Source: Lysobacterales bacterium
GTDB lineage: Bacteria; Pseudomonadota; Gammaproteobacteria; Xanthomonadales; Xanthomonadaceae
Assembly (NCBI GenBank): GCA_017302135.1
Contig: JAFLDZ010000005.1
Coordinates: 20,159-84,158 of the forward strand
DNA: 64,000 bases
Reading direction: 5' to 3'
This document shows, piece by piece, positions 27,092 to 35,572 of the stretch; positions within the stretch are counted from its first letter, which is position 1; the number at the start of each line of letters is the position of its first letter. The translations under genes and the position numbers were made by a program. The notes under the pieces were generated by a model. The model had not been told where the DNA came from and did not search any database. It saw nothing but the letters and a program-made list of their open reading frames with translations.

Positions 27092-28020
27092 TCCGGCCGC
27101 AGTTTGATCGTCGACAGCTCGCGTTTCACGCTGCGCATGAAAATGCCGGGTGCGAACCACGTGTACACGCAGAAGCCCAGCCATGCGAAGGACAGCGCTG
27201 GCGACCATGCGTCGAGGCCGTGATCGACCAGCGCGATTCCGGCAGCGCGGTAGACCAGATACATGCCGACCAGCAGCGCGATCGCGCGCTGGTTCGAGCC
27301 GGTCGAAATATAGCTCTGGAAACGCCACCACAGACCGAGCAGCCAACTCTGCCGCGCCTTCACCGCAGCGAGCAGGGTGAGCGCGCCTTCGTCGCCCGGA
27401 GCATTCTGCAGCGCCCAGACCGCATGTTCGCGCGCCTGTTCGGTGCGTCCGGCGGCCAGATCGCAATGACCGATCAGGGTGAGCGCATCGACGTGTTCGG
27501 GATCGATTTCCAACGCGCGCTCCGCATGCGCGCGCGCCGCTTCGCGTCTGCCGGCGGCGTATTCGATCCCGCCGTACTGGGCCCAGACGCTGGCATCGTC
27601 CGGCGCGTATTCGCTGGCCTGGACGATTTCCGCCAGTGCGCGTTCCGGTTGTCCCGACGCCTCGTACAGGCTGGCGGCAAGCTGATAGCTTTCCGCGTGC
27701 TCCGACGCCAGCGCCCGTGCGGCGTCGATGTGCGCTTCGGCCTGCTTGAATGCGCGCCGTGCGATCAGCACCGAGGCCATCGCGAGATGTGCGAGATCGG
27801 AGTCCGGATCCAGCGCGATCGCCTGCGCGGCTTCTAGATTCGCGGCGTGCAGACGTTTGCGCGAGACCAGACAGAACGCAAGGACCGCATGCGCATCGCT
27901 GTGGTCCGGATCTTCGCCGAGCACGCGGGTCAGGACGTCGATCGACTGGTCGATGTGCCCACCGTGCATCAGGCGCAGGGCGTGTTCGAGCAGGCGGGCG
28001 ATACGGATGCTGTCGTTCAT
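27085..28020 (-). CDS. TPR protein with C-terminal membrane helices
   Basis: The 311-residue protein has about six tetratricopeptide repeats (residues 10-215), for example HAESYQLAASLYEASGQPER and ALEIDPEHVDALTLIGHCDL. Two membrane helices follow near 240-260 and 275-300. The TPR part is predicted cytoplasmic, for protein contacts. It is the last of a three-gene leftward unit with a 158-residue membrane protein and a TPR-AAA ATPase, suggesting a membrane-tethered complex of unknown function. ATG at 28020 was chosen as the first Met after the preceding stop codon. Confidence 0.75.
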   Translation of the reverse strand: MNDSIRIARLLEHALRLMHGGHIDQSIDVLTRVLGEDPDHSDAHAVLAFCLVSRKRLHAANLEAAQAIALDPDSDLAHLAMASVLIARRAFKQAEAHIDAARALASEHAESYQLAASLYEASGQPERALAEIVQASEYAPDDASVWAQYGGIEYAAGRREAARAHAERALEIDPEHVDALTLIGHCDLAAGRTEQAREHAVWALQNAPGDEGALTLLAAVKARQSWLLGLWWRFQSYISTGSNQRAIALLVGMYLVYRAAGIALVDHGLDAWSPALSFAWLGFCVYTWFAPGIFMRSVKRELSTIKLRPDY

Positions 28021-28030
28021 CTGCTGTCGT

Positions 28031-28507
28031 TCATCGCAATGCGGCCGCCAGCAGCCCGGGCAATTCGACTTCGGCAAACAACGTGCGGCCGATCAGGAAG
28101 CACACCAGCAGTCCGACGGCGCCGTTGCGCAAGACACCGCCGTAGTGGGTCACGATCTCGGCGCTGCGCGACTGCGAGAGGTACAGCGCGTAGCCGAGCG
28201 ACAGCTTGATTGCGGGCAGCGCCAGCGCGGCGTATTTCACCGCCGATCCCTGCAGATATCCGTAATCGGCGGCCCCGGCGATGACCAGCACCGCCATCAC
28301 GCAACCCGCCAGGCTGGCGACGATGTATCCGCTTTCGCGCAGCACGGCCGGGCTGCCGAGGGCACGCATATTGAATGCGAACCAGAGCAGTCCGATGCCG
28401 TTGCCCGCCAGCATCAGCGCCATCAGCGGCCACAGCGGATCGACCGCGTAGCGGATCAGCCCAGTCGGGTGCGGTTCGTCGGGGATGCGGTAACGCGCGA
28501 ACGCCAA
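28031..28507 (-). CDS. Unknown four-helix membrane protein
   Basis: The 158-residue protein has four hydrophobic stretches (about 28-45, 60-80, 88-108 and 125-150) and charged ends; no family motif is recognised. The start is TTG at 28507 with GGGGT 6 nt upstream, placing it 3 bp after the AAA ATPase gene. The stop lies 10 bp ahead of the TPR gene, so it is the middle gene of a tight three-gene unit. Function unknown. Confidence 0.65.
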   Translation of the reverse strand: MAFARYRIPDEPHPTGLIRYAVDPLWPLMALMLAGNGIGLLWFAFNMRALGSPAVLRESGYIVASLAGCVMAVLVIAGAADYGYLQGSAVKYAALALPAIKLSLGYALYLSQSRSAEIVTHYGGVLRNGAVGLLVCFLIGRTLFAEVELPGLLAAALR

Positions 28508-28510
28508 GGA

Positions 28511-29848
28511 TTACCCCTGCTTTTCGAGGAATTTCAGCACGTCGTCGTACTGCCCGCCCTGATTGGCGTAGCGCGCGTGGTTGCGCGCGCTGGTCAGCCA
28601 CTCGAGCGTGGTCGGTCGGATCTGTTCCATCGCCTCGCGCAGGTGGGCCATGCCGATCTCGCTTTCCTTGCCGGAGGCGATCGACTCTTCGATCGCTTCA
28701 TCGGCCGCAGTGTCGACGAGGTTGCGCAGGTCCGCGCCGGAATGTCCGGAGGTGCGGCGGACGATATCGCGCAGATCCAGACTGTCGGCGACCGGTCGGC
28801 CGGCGAGCAGCAGTTCGAGGATGGTCTTGCGCGCATCGGCATCCGGCGGCGGCACGAACAGCACGCGATCGAAACGTCCCGGCCTGCGGAACGCCGGGTC
28901 CACCGCCCAGGGCACGTTGGTCGCGCCGAGCACCAGCACGTGATGGTTGTTCTGCGAGAAGCCGTCGAGCTCGGTCAGGAACTGGCTGACGACCTTGGCG
29001 GAAGTCGCTTCGCGCGCGTGCTGGCGCTTCCCGCCGATGGCTTCGATCTCGTCGAAGAAGATCACCGACGGCGCGGTGCGTCGCGCCTGCTCGAAGATTT
29101 CGTGCAGCTTGCGCTCGGATTCGCCGATGTACATGTCCAGCACATCGGTGATCGAGATGTTGTAGAACTTCGCGCCGCATTCGCCAGCGGTGGCGCGCGC
29201 GAGCAGGGTCTTGCCGCAGCCAGGCGGGCCGTAGAGCAGGATGCCGCCGCCGGACTGGCGCTTGAAGCGCTGGAACAGCGATGGCTTCAGGAACGGAGTG
29301 ATGATGCGGCGCCGGATTTCGCGCTTGACCTCGTCGAGCCCACCGACATCCTCGAAACGGATCCGGGTCGCCGCAGGTTCCTGGTAGCGCACCGCATCGA
29401 AGGCGGAGGTATCGTCGTTGGCGATGCTGGGCACGGCGCGCAGCCGCGCATCCGACAGCGAAATCACCTTGCCGCTGAGCTGCGAGGCGAACGCTGCATC
29501 CTCGATCGCGGGATTGAGCGCGATCGCGGCCAGATAGGCCTCCTGCGCCTCGTTGCGCCGGCCCGCGTCGAACGACAGCCGTGCTTTCGCCATCAAGGCG
29601 TCGGCGGAATCCGGCGTTGCCAGCGCCAGCAGCCTGTCGTGCTCGCCGGCATCCGCGAGCAGTCGCAGCGCGCGCTCGCGCGTGGCCTGTTCGGCGAGCA
29701 GATCATCGCCGCACAGATCGAGCGCGACGACCAGGGCTTCCGCATCCCGCTGCGCAAGACATGCGTCGAGAACGATGCCGCGCAGCGGCGCGTTCTCGGG
29801 GGTGGCGCGCAGGGCTGCGAGCAGGGCGTTCAGGGTGTCGCTGGACAT
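28511..29848 (-). CDS. TPR-AAA ATPase (FtsH/Cdc48-like AAA domain)
   Basis: The 445-residue protein has an N-terminal helical TPR-like half (about 1-135) and a single AAA module: Walker A GPPGCGKT near 206, Walker B IFFDEIEAIG near 261, sensor GATNVPWAVDPAFRRPGR with the Arg finger, and a C-terminal lid with SGHSGADLRNLVDTA. It is likely a hexameric unfoldase or remodelling motor. No protease domain is attached. Cotranscribed downstream genes encode membrane proteins; they may tether it. Substrate unknown. Confidence 0.85.
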   Translation of the reverse strand: MSSDTLNALLAALRATPENAPLRGIVLDACLAQRDAEALVVALDLCGDDLLAEQATRERALRLLADAGEHDRLLALATPDSADALMAKARLSFDAGRRNEAQEAYLAAIALNPAIEDAAFASQLSGKVISLSDARLRAVPSIANDDTSAFDAVRYQEPAATRIRFEDVGGLDEVKREIRRRIITPFLKPSLFQRFKRQSGGGILLYGPPGCGKTLLARATAGECGAKFYNISITDVLDMYIGESERKLHEIFEQARRTAPSVIFFDEIEAIGGKRQHAREATSAKVVSQFLTELDGFSQNNHHVLVLGATNVPWAVDPAFRRPGRFDRVLFVPPPDADARKTILELLLAGRPVADSLDLRDIVRRTSGHSGADLRNLVDTAADEAIEESIASGKESEIGMAHLREAMEQIRPTTLEWLTSARNHARYANQGGQYDDVLKFLEKQG

Positions 29849-29874
29849 GAGGGGTCGCCGTCTTTCCGATGGGT

Positions 29875-31899
29875 TCAGCGCCAGATCGACAGCTGTTCGG
29901 TGTCCGCGACCTGCATCGCATTGCCGGTCTTGCAGGCGAAGGCTTTGCCGAGCGCCGGAAGCTGCATCGCCGGCACGTTCGCGCGCCATTGCCCGGGCGG
30001 ATAGGCCGAGAATGCAGCGTGAGTGCTGGCTGCCTGCGGCGACAGCTGCTGCGCCCACAGTCGCCCCCAGCCGCGGAAGAACTGCTGTTGATTCGCGGCA
30101 GTGGCCTGCGGTTCGGCTTTTTCGTAGGCGGCCCAGGCCAGTTCGAGACCCGAAAGATCGATCGCGCTCCCGTCGCGCATGCGCGCGCCGTCGATCTTCA
30201 GCGCGGCGTTGCCCGGATAGGCGAAGCGGCCGTAGATGCCCGAAAGTGGTGCGATCCGCGCATCCCATGCGGCTGCGGTGGCCGGCGACCACCAGTCGCG
30301 CAGCGTGCCGGTGGCATCGATCCTTCGGCCCTTGGCATCGACTGCGCGGCTCAGTTCGTGGCCGATCATCGCGCCGAAGCTGCCGTACTGCGCGGGCAGC
30401 GGCTGGCCCATGTCGAGCACCGGCGATTGCAGTACCGCCGCGGTGACGAAGATCCGGTTGTGCGCGAGGTCGTAGCCCAGCGCGGGATATTGCGGCAGCA
30501 CGTCCCAGCGGCGGTCGGCATTGGCGCGACCGATGCGCTTCATTTCCTCGCGATGGTGCCAGGTCGATGCGATCAGGATATTGCCGCCGAAACTGCCACG
30601 ACCCATCGGTTGCACCGAGAAGTCCAGATCGCTGCGCGGCTTGCCGATTTCGATCTTCACGCGGTCCAGCTTCGCTCTCGCTTCGATCTTGGTCTGCGCG
30701 TCCATCCAGGTATTGCGTTCGATCGCGTTGCCCAGGGACTCCCTGACGCTGCGGGAGATCGTGTCGGCGCGTTCGCGGGTGGCGTCGGGCAGATGCCGTG
30801 CGACGTATTCCTGCGCCAGCATCGCGCCGGCCGACGCGTTGATCGCGTCCAGCACCTGGCGCCAGCGCGGCGCGGGCTCATCTTCGCCGCGCAGCAGGCG
30901 GCCGCGGAATTCGTGGTCGGCGTCGCGCCACTGCTTGCTCAGGTAGGGCGCCATCGTGTTGCCGACATGGAAGCGCAGATAGGCCTGCCACTGCGCCGGC
31001 TTCAGGCTGCCGGCGAGTTTGTCGATCTGTGCGAACAGGGCGGCGTCGGCCATCGACACCTGTTCCGCAGTCACGCCCTGCGCTTTGAGGAAGGCGGCCA
31101 ACTGCAGGTTGCGGTACTTCTTCGAGAAATCCTTGGTCGGCACCGGGCTGTAGTTGGCCCGCAGGCCCTGCAGTTCGGCCTGCGTCTTCGACAGACGGGC
31201 GATCCGGGTTTCGAGGTCGATCACGAGCTGCGCTTCGCCGGCGACTTTCGCCTGCGGCGTGCCCGACAGCGCGAGGATCCTCTGCACATGGCCGTTGTAG
31301 CGGCCGAGCAAAGCGCGGGCATCGGCGTCGGTGCGGGTATAGAACGTGGGGTCGGGCAGGCCCAGACCGCCCTGGGTGAAGTAGCCGAAGTAGGTATCGA
31401 GGTTCTTGAGATCGATGTCCGAGGTGAAGTTGAACGCCACCGGGATGCCGACCTGGTGCAGCGCCGCGATCGCCGGGGCCACGTCCTGCGGTTTCTTGAT
31501 CGCACCGATGCGCGCCAGCAGCGGTGCGATCGGCGCGGCGCCGTCGCGATCCACGGCGGCTTCGTCGAGGCCGCTGGCCCAGAAATCGCCGAGCAGCTTC
31601 TGTACCGGCGTCTGCGGCGATGTCGCAGCGGCTTCGAGCAGATCGCGCTGTTGCTGCTGCGCGCGTGCCGCCAGTTCGCCGAGCGCGCTGACGCTGCCTT
31701 CGGCCGGGACCGGATGCGATTTCAGCCAGTCCGCATTGGCGAAGGCGTAGAGATCGGTGCAGCCGGTCGCGGCGGGCGCGGCCTTGGGCGCGGGCGCTGC
31801 GGGCTTGCGCTTCTTGGCGGCGTCCGCATGCGGCGCAGCGATCGCGATCACCAGACAGAGGACAAGCGCGGAGGGGCGCAGGACGGGCAGGGTCGGCAT
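29875..31899 (-). CDS. M13-family metallopeptidase homologue lacking zinc ligands (likely inactive)
   Basis: The 674-residue protein has a signal peptide (MPTLPVLRPSALVLCLVIAI) and the neprilysin-like M13 fold throughout, for example QGGLGLPDPTFY and AFACKTGNAM near the end. In active members HExxH binds zinc. Here the position reads HELSR (514-518, 30346-30360), the second His being Arg, and the Glu of ENIAD is replaced by Gly577 in RDGSAIDLSG. The intact paralogue at 40430 has HEMIH and ENIADLGGL. Catalysis by the usual mechanism is therefore not expected. No frameshift is present, so a structural or binding role is likely. Confidence 0.88.
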   Translation of the reverse strand: MPTLPVLRPSALVLCLVIAIAAPHADAAKKRKPAAPAPKAAPAATGCTDLYAFANADWLKSHPVPAEGSVSALGELAARAQQQQRDLLEAAATSPQTPVQKLLGDFWASGLDEAAVDRDGAAPIAPLLARIGAIKKPQDVAPAIAALHQVGIPVAFNFTSDIDLKNLDTYFGYFTQGGLGLPDPTFYTRTDADARALLGRYNGHVQRILALSGTPQAKVAGEAQLVIDLETRIARLSKTQAELQGLRANYSPVPTKDFSKKYRNLQLAAFLKAQGVTAEQVSMADAALFAQIDKLAGSLKPAQWQAYLRFHVGNTMAPYLSKQWRDADHEFRGRLLRGEDEPAPRWRQVLDAINASAGAMLAQEYVARHLPDATRERADTISRSVRESLGNAIERNTWMDAQTKIEARAKLDRVKIEIGKPRSDLDFSVQPMGRGSFGGNILIASTWHHREEMKRIGRANADRRWDVLPQYPALGYDLAHNRIFVTAAVLQSPVLDMGQPLPAQYGSFGAMIGHELSRAVDAKGRRIDATGTLRDWWSPATAAAWDARIAPLSGIYGRFAYPGNAALKIDGARMRDGSAIDLSGLELAWAAYEKAEPQATAANQQQFFRGWGRLWAQQLSPQAASTHAAFSAYPPGQWRANVPAMQLPALGKAFACKTGNAMQVADTEQLSIWR

Positions 31900-31994
31900 C
31901 GTGGCGGCGGTCCTTTTTGGAGTCGCCGCAGTGTAGCAAGGGTACACGGGGGCTCGAACCCGCCTGCGTCACGTTCCGCAGGCCGTGCACGCTG

Positions 31995-32558
31995 TCAGGG
32001 CGATGGTATCGCCCGGTCCGCGAGGCTGCGCTGCGGTATCCGCCGCAATTTCGAGGTGTCGTAGCCCAGCGCGCGCAGGCGTTCGACGTGTGCGGTGTAG
32101 TCGGACTCGCTGATCTGCGGGGTGCGGGCCATGATCCAGGCATAGTCGCGCGCCGTGCGGCCGATGATGGTCTGGGTGTAGTCGTCGTCGAGATGAACGA
32201 TCACGTACTCGGCCTTGATCGGCCAGATGAACTGCATGCCCCAGACCGCGTTGTTGGTGCCTGCGCGCACGCTGCCGACCGGGCGCATGGTGTCGATGGG
32301 TGCATCGAAGCTGCCCTTGCGCTGCCGGAACGTGGTCTGGATCTTTCCGTCCTCGCGCAATGCATAGGATTCGACCGCATCGTAGGACTTGCGCTCGAGG
32401 AAAGTGGGGATATTCGCGATCACGTACCAGTCGCCCATGAAGCGCGGCAGATCGACGTTCGCGACCGGAGGGATCGGGGTCTTGCCGTTGGCATTGAAGG
32501 CGGACAAGGCGATGGCTCCCAGCGTGGTGAACAGAATGGCGAGGATGCTTTTCTTCAT
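31995..32558 (-). CDS. blc: Lipocalin (Blc-like)
   Basis: The 187-residue protein has a signal peptide (MKKSILAILFTTLGAIALSA) and the lipocalin motif FMGDWYVIANIPTFLERKSYD near 40-60, then IWPIKAEYVIVHLDDDYT and GRTARDYAWIMAR. Bacterial lipocalins bind lysophospholipids or fatty acids in the outer membrane. This one lacks an obvious lipobox, so it may be periplasmic. It ends the lipid-modification operon and overlaps the CFA-like gene by 4 bp, which fits a role in handling modified lipids. Confidence 0.88.
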   Translation of the reverse strand: MKKSILAILFTTLGAIALSAFNANGKTPIPPVANVDLPRFMGDWYVIANIPTFLERKSYDAVESYALREDGKIQTTFRQRKGSFDAPIDTMRPVGSVRAGTNNAVWGMQFIWPIKAEYVIVHLDDDYTQTIIGRTARDYAWIMARTPQISESDYTAHVERLRALGYDTSKLRRIPQRSLADRAIPSP

Positions 32559-33670
32559 GATCCCGCTCCAGCGGCCGATAACGGTGTGTCGTGCTTTGCG
32601 AAACGGTAGTGCGCCACCAGCCATTCCTGGCCATCGGCGTAGCCGAACATCTCGGCGCAGGCCATCCAGAACATGCGCCAGCGCTGGAACCACAGCGATG
32701 CGGTCGCTTCACCGTAGGCTTCGCGCATCACTGCCATGACTTCGTCGCGCGCGGCATCCTGATTCTGCAGCCAATGGTTGGCGGTGCGCTGGTAGTGGGT
32801 GCCGTCGACGTGCCAGCGTTGTTCCGTGTTCAGATCGCGCTGGAACCACAGCAGAGTGTCCGATGCCGGCATCAGCCCGCCGGTGAAGAAATGCCGACCC
32901 ATCCAGTTGCTTTCGTCTTCGGTCTCGAACGGATACATCAGGGTCTTGTGCGCGAAAATGTGGACGAAGAGTTTGCCGCCGGGCTTGAGCCAACCTGAAA
33001 TGTTGCCCAGCAGTGTCTCGTAGTTGCGCATGTGCTCGAACATCTCGATCGATACGCAGCGGTCGAACTGTGCGGCGTCGAGCTGCAGCCGGTTCACATC
33101 GCAGGTGATGATCTTCACGTGGTCGAAACCGCGCGCACGGCATTGCGCCTCGATGTATTCGCGCTGCGGGCGCGAATTCGAGATCGCGGTGATACTCGCG
33201 CCGGGGAAGCGCTCCGCCATCCACAGCGTCAGCGAACCCCAGCCGCAGCCCAGTTCGAGGATCTGCTGGCCATCGGCCAGCTCCGCGCGCTCGCCGTACA
33301 GCGCCAGCATCGCTTCTTCGGCCTGATCCAGCGTTTCGCTGCCGCGCGGGTAGTAGGCGCAGGAGTATTTCAGACGCTTGCCCAGGCACAGCTTGAAGAA
33401 TGCGGGCGGCAGCTCGTAATGCTGGGCATTGGCGGCATCGGTGTGGATCGCCACCGGGCTGTCGCGCAGTTGTTCGATCCGTTGCTGGAAGCGCGCAGCC
33501 TGTGTGTCCAGACCGCCGTCGAGTTCGGTCTTCAGCCGGTCTTCGCACTGACGGCGGATACCGTAGCGCAGCACCGCGTCGGGCAGCAGGCCGCGTTCGG
33601 CCAGACCGATCAACCCGGGGCCTGCGGCATCGTGGGCGAGTTCGTTGGGCATTGCGGCGGTCTCGTTCAT
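32555..33670 (-). CDS. CFA-like SAM-dependent methyltransferase, second copy
   Basis: The 371-residue protein is of the cyclopropane-synthase/coclaurine N-methyltransferase-like class: YSCAYYPRGSETLDQAEEAM, SAM site ILELGCGWGSL, VSIEMFEHMRNY and a C-terminal LWFQRWRMFWMACAEMFGY. It is shorter than true CFA synthases and differs in the substrate half, so the acceptor may be a lipid other than a cis-alkene fatty acid. It follows the DUF2878 gene by 10 bp and overlaps the lipocalin start. Confidence 0.85.
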   Translation of the reverse strand: MNETAAMPNELAHDAAGPGLIGLAERGLLPDAVLRYGIRRQCEDRLKTELDGGLDTQAARFQQRIEQLRDSPVAIHTDAANAQHYELPPAFFKLCLGKRLKYSCAYYPRGSETLDQAEEAMLALYGERAELADGQQILELGCGWGSLTLWMAERFPGASITAISNSRPQREYIEAQCRARGFDHVKIITCDVNRLQLDAAQFDRCVSIEMFEHMRNYETLLGNISGWLKPGGKLFVHIFAHKTLMYPFETEDESNWMGRHFFTGGLMPASDTLLWFQRDLNTEQRWHVDGTHYQRTANHWLQNQDAARDEVMAVMREAYGEATASLWFQRWRMFWMACAEMFGYADGQEWLVAHYRFAKHDTPLSAAGAGS

Positions 33671-33680
33671 CGTGTGCGGT

Positions 33681-34244
33681 TCATCCGTGCGCGGTTCGAA
33701 TAGGCAGGGCGGTTGGCTCGGACCAGCGTCGTGCGAGGGTCGTCAGCAGCGTCATCGCCAACCCCCAGCCCACTGCAAGCGTCGACAGCGCCATCCAGCG
33801 CGGCTCGGCAAGGACGATCGCTTGCCAGCCGCGAGAGGCGCCGAGGTAGGCGAGCGGCCCACCGATCGCACCGAACAGCAGTGCGACCACCGGACGCCGC
33901 AGCAGGAACGTCATCGAGTGGCGCAGGGTCAGCGCAAACGATGCCCACATCGCGAGAATCCACAGCGGTGCGCCGTCCGGTGTCAGCGTCATCTGGTTCG
34001 CGGCATAGCGCGCAAACTCCGAGGTAGCGATGGTGCCGTCGAGCGACGCACCGATCAGGATTGCGATCATCAACAGTTTGAAATCGGCCGTTCGCCCGGT
34101 GCGGTCCTGCCGCGCAAGCGCGAAATGCAGCGGCACGAAGATCGCCGCTGCGATCACGTCCGGCCACCAAAGCCCGCGTCCGGCGCCGATCACCGCGCTG
34201 AACCAGACGATCTGATAGCCGATGAGATTGGCCCAGAACGTCAT
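33681..34244 (-). CDS. DUF2878 membrane protein
   Basis: The 187-residue protein has about five membrane helices and starts MTFWANLIGYQIVWFSAVIG, the DUF2878 N-terminus. DUF2878 genes are repeatedly found next to cyclopropane-synthase and DUF1365 genes, but the function is unknown. The ATG at 34244 overlaps the stop of the preceding CFA gene by 4 bp. A lipid-handling role in the same pathway is inference from position. Confidence 0.85.
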   Translation of the reverse strand: MTFWANLIGYQIVWFSAVIGAGRGLWWPDVIAAAIFVPLHFALARQDRTGRTADFKLLMIAILIGASLDGTIATSEFARYAANQMTLTPDGAPLWILAMWASFALTLRHSMTFLLRRPVVALLFGAIGGPLAYLGASRGWQAIVLAEPRWMALSTLAVGWGLAMTLLTTLARRWSEPTALPIRTAHG

Positions 34245-35572
34245 GCCTGCAGCTCGCTGCGCGCGGCGGGTTCGCGCGTCAATTCGGGCATCGGTGCGGG
34301 CGTGAGGTGGCCGGGTCTGGCCATCAACAGCTGCGCCACGCCGATCGAACGCTCGCGGAAGCCACCTTCGCAATAGGCGAGATAGAACTCCCACATCGCG
34401 ATGAAGCGGTCGTCGAAGCCCTGCGCGCGCACCTCCGGCAGCGCAGTCAGGAAACGATGCCGCCAGGCTTCCAGCGTGCGCGCATACGACAGTCCGAAAT
34501 CCTCCAGTTGGATCAGCGCCAGATCGCTGGCGCGACTTTTGGCGGACACCATCGCTGCGATCGATGGAATGAAGCTGCCCGGAAACACGTGGCGCTTGAT
34601 GAAATCGACCGAATGCAGCGCTTGTTCGTAGCGATGGTCTTCGATGGTGATCGCCTGCACCAGGGCGAGGCCATCCGGCTTCAGCAGCGAGCCGAGCTTG
34701 CCGAAATAAGTGTCCAGATACTGTGCGCCGATGGCTTCGACCATCTCGATCGACACCAGCTTGTCGTAGCTGCCGGTGAGGTCGCGATAGTCCTCCAGCA
34801 GCAGGGTCACCCGATGCTCCAGCCCGGCGTCCGCCACCCGCTGTGCGGCCAGTGCGTGCTGTTCGCGGGAAATGGTCGTCGTGGTGACGCGGCAACCGTA
34901 GCGCCGCGCGGCATACAGCGCGAAGCCGCCCCAGCCGGTGCCGATCTCGATCACGTGATCGTCCGGCTTCAGATCGAGCTTGCGGCAGATGCGATCGAGC
35001 TTGCGCGTCGACGCTTCGTCGAGGCTGTCCTCTTCGCCGGCCCAGATGCCCGAGGAATACATCAGGTCCGGCGAGAGGAACAGTTGGAAGAATTCGTTGC
35101 CGAGGTCGTAATGCGCGGAGATATTGCGGCGACTGCCCGTGCGCGTATTGCGACGCAGCGCGTGCCACGCGCGCATCAAGAGGCCGCCGAGCCGGGCGGG
35201 GCCGGTCTCCATGCCATCGAGCAGATCGCGATTGCGTATCAGCAGGCGAACCAGCGCGACCAGGCCGTCCGAACCCGAGCCCACCACTTCGCAGCGCCAC
35301 TGGCCGTCCATGTACGATTCGCCGGCACCGACGCTGCCGTTGGCGGCGACCGCGCGGTAAAAGCCGGGATGCTCCACGTCGATGCGGATGTCCAGATCGC
35401 AGTCGCGGTCGGCCGGTTCGCCGAGTTCTACCGTTCCCAGTGCATCGCGCAGTTGCACCCGACCGTGGCGCAACTGCGCCATCTGCGCGATCAGCCTTCG
35501 ACGCAGGAACCGGTCGAAGGGCCCGAATTCGGCGCGCGCATCGTCGAGCGCAGGCTTGGCGATCCCGTTCAT
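34241..35572 (-). CDS. cfa: Cyclopropane-fatty-acyl-phospholipid synthase
   Basis: The 443-residue enzyme has the long CFA form: N-terminal lipid-binding region, ISAHYDLGNEFFQLFLSPDL, MYSSGIW, the SAM site VIEIGTGWGGFAL, VSIEMVEAIG with the catalytic Glu, and FIKRHVFPGSFIPS with the bicarbonate-site His. A later Tyr (LSYARTLEAW) completes the active site. It adds a methylene from SAM to cis-double bonds of membrane lipids. It overlaps both neighbours by 4 bp. Confidence 0.92.
   Translation of the reverse strand: MNGIAKPALDDARAEFGPFDRFLRRRLIAQMAQLRHGRVQLRDALGTVELGEPADRDCDLDIRIDVEHPGFYRAVAANGSVGAGESYMDGQWRCEVVGSGSDGLVALVRLLIRNRDLLDGMETGPARLGGLLMRAWHALRRNTRTGSRRNISAHYDLGNEFFQLFLSPDLMYSSGIWAGEEDSLDEASTRKLDRICRKLDLKPDDHVIEIGTGWGGFALYAARRYGCRVTTTTISREQHALAAQRVADAGLEHRVTLLLEDYRDLTGSYDKLVSIEMVEAIGAQYLDTYFGKLGSLLKPDGLALVQAITIEDHRYEQALHSVDFIKRHVFPGSFIPSIAAMVSAKSRASDLALIQLEDFGLSYARTLEAWRHRFLTALPEVRAQGFDDRFIAMWEFYLAYCEGGFRERSIGVAQLLMARPGHLTPAPMPELTREPAARSELQA

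Noticed and set aside
27728..30004. Plus-strand open frame of 758 codons
   Set aside because: It spans three well-supported genes on the opposite strand and crosses their boundaries. It is Arg/Gly/Ala-rich without domains.
31940..31980. T-arm-like GGGTTCGAGCCCC on the minus strand, possible tRNA remnant
   Set aside because: No acceptor or anticodon stem can be built around it, and the T-stem itself has a mismatch.
29869..32064. Plus-strand open frame of 731 codons
   Set aside because: Antisense to the M13 homologue, which has a signal peptide and a clear fold.
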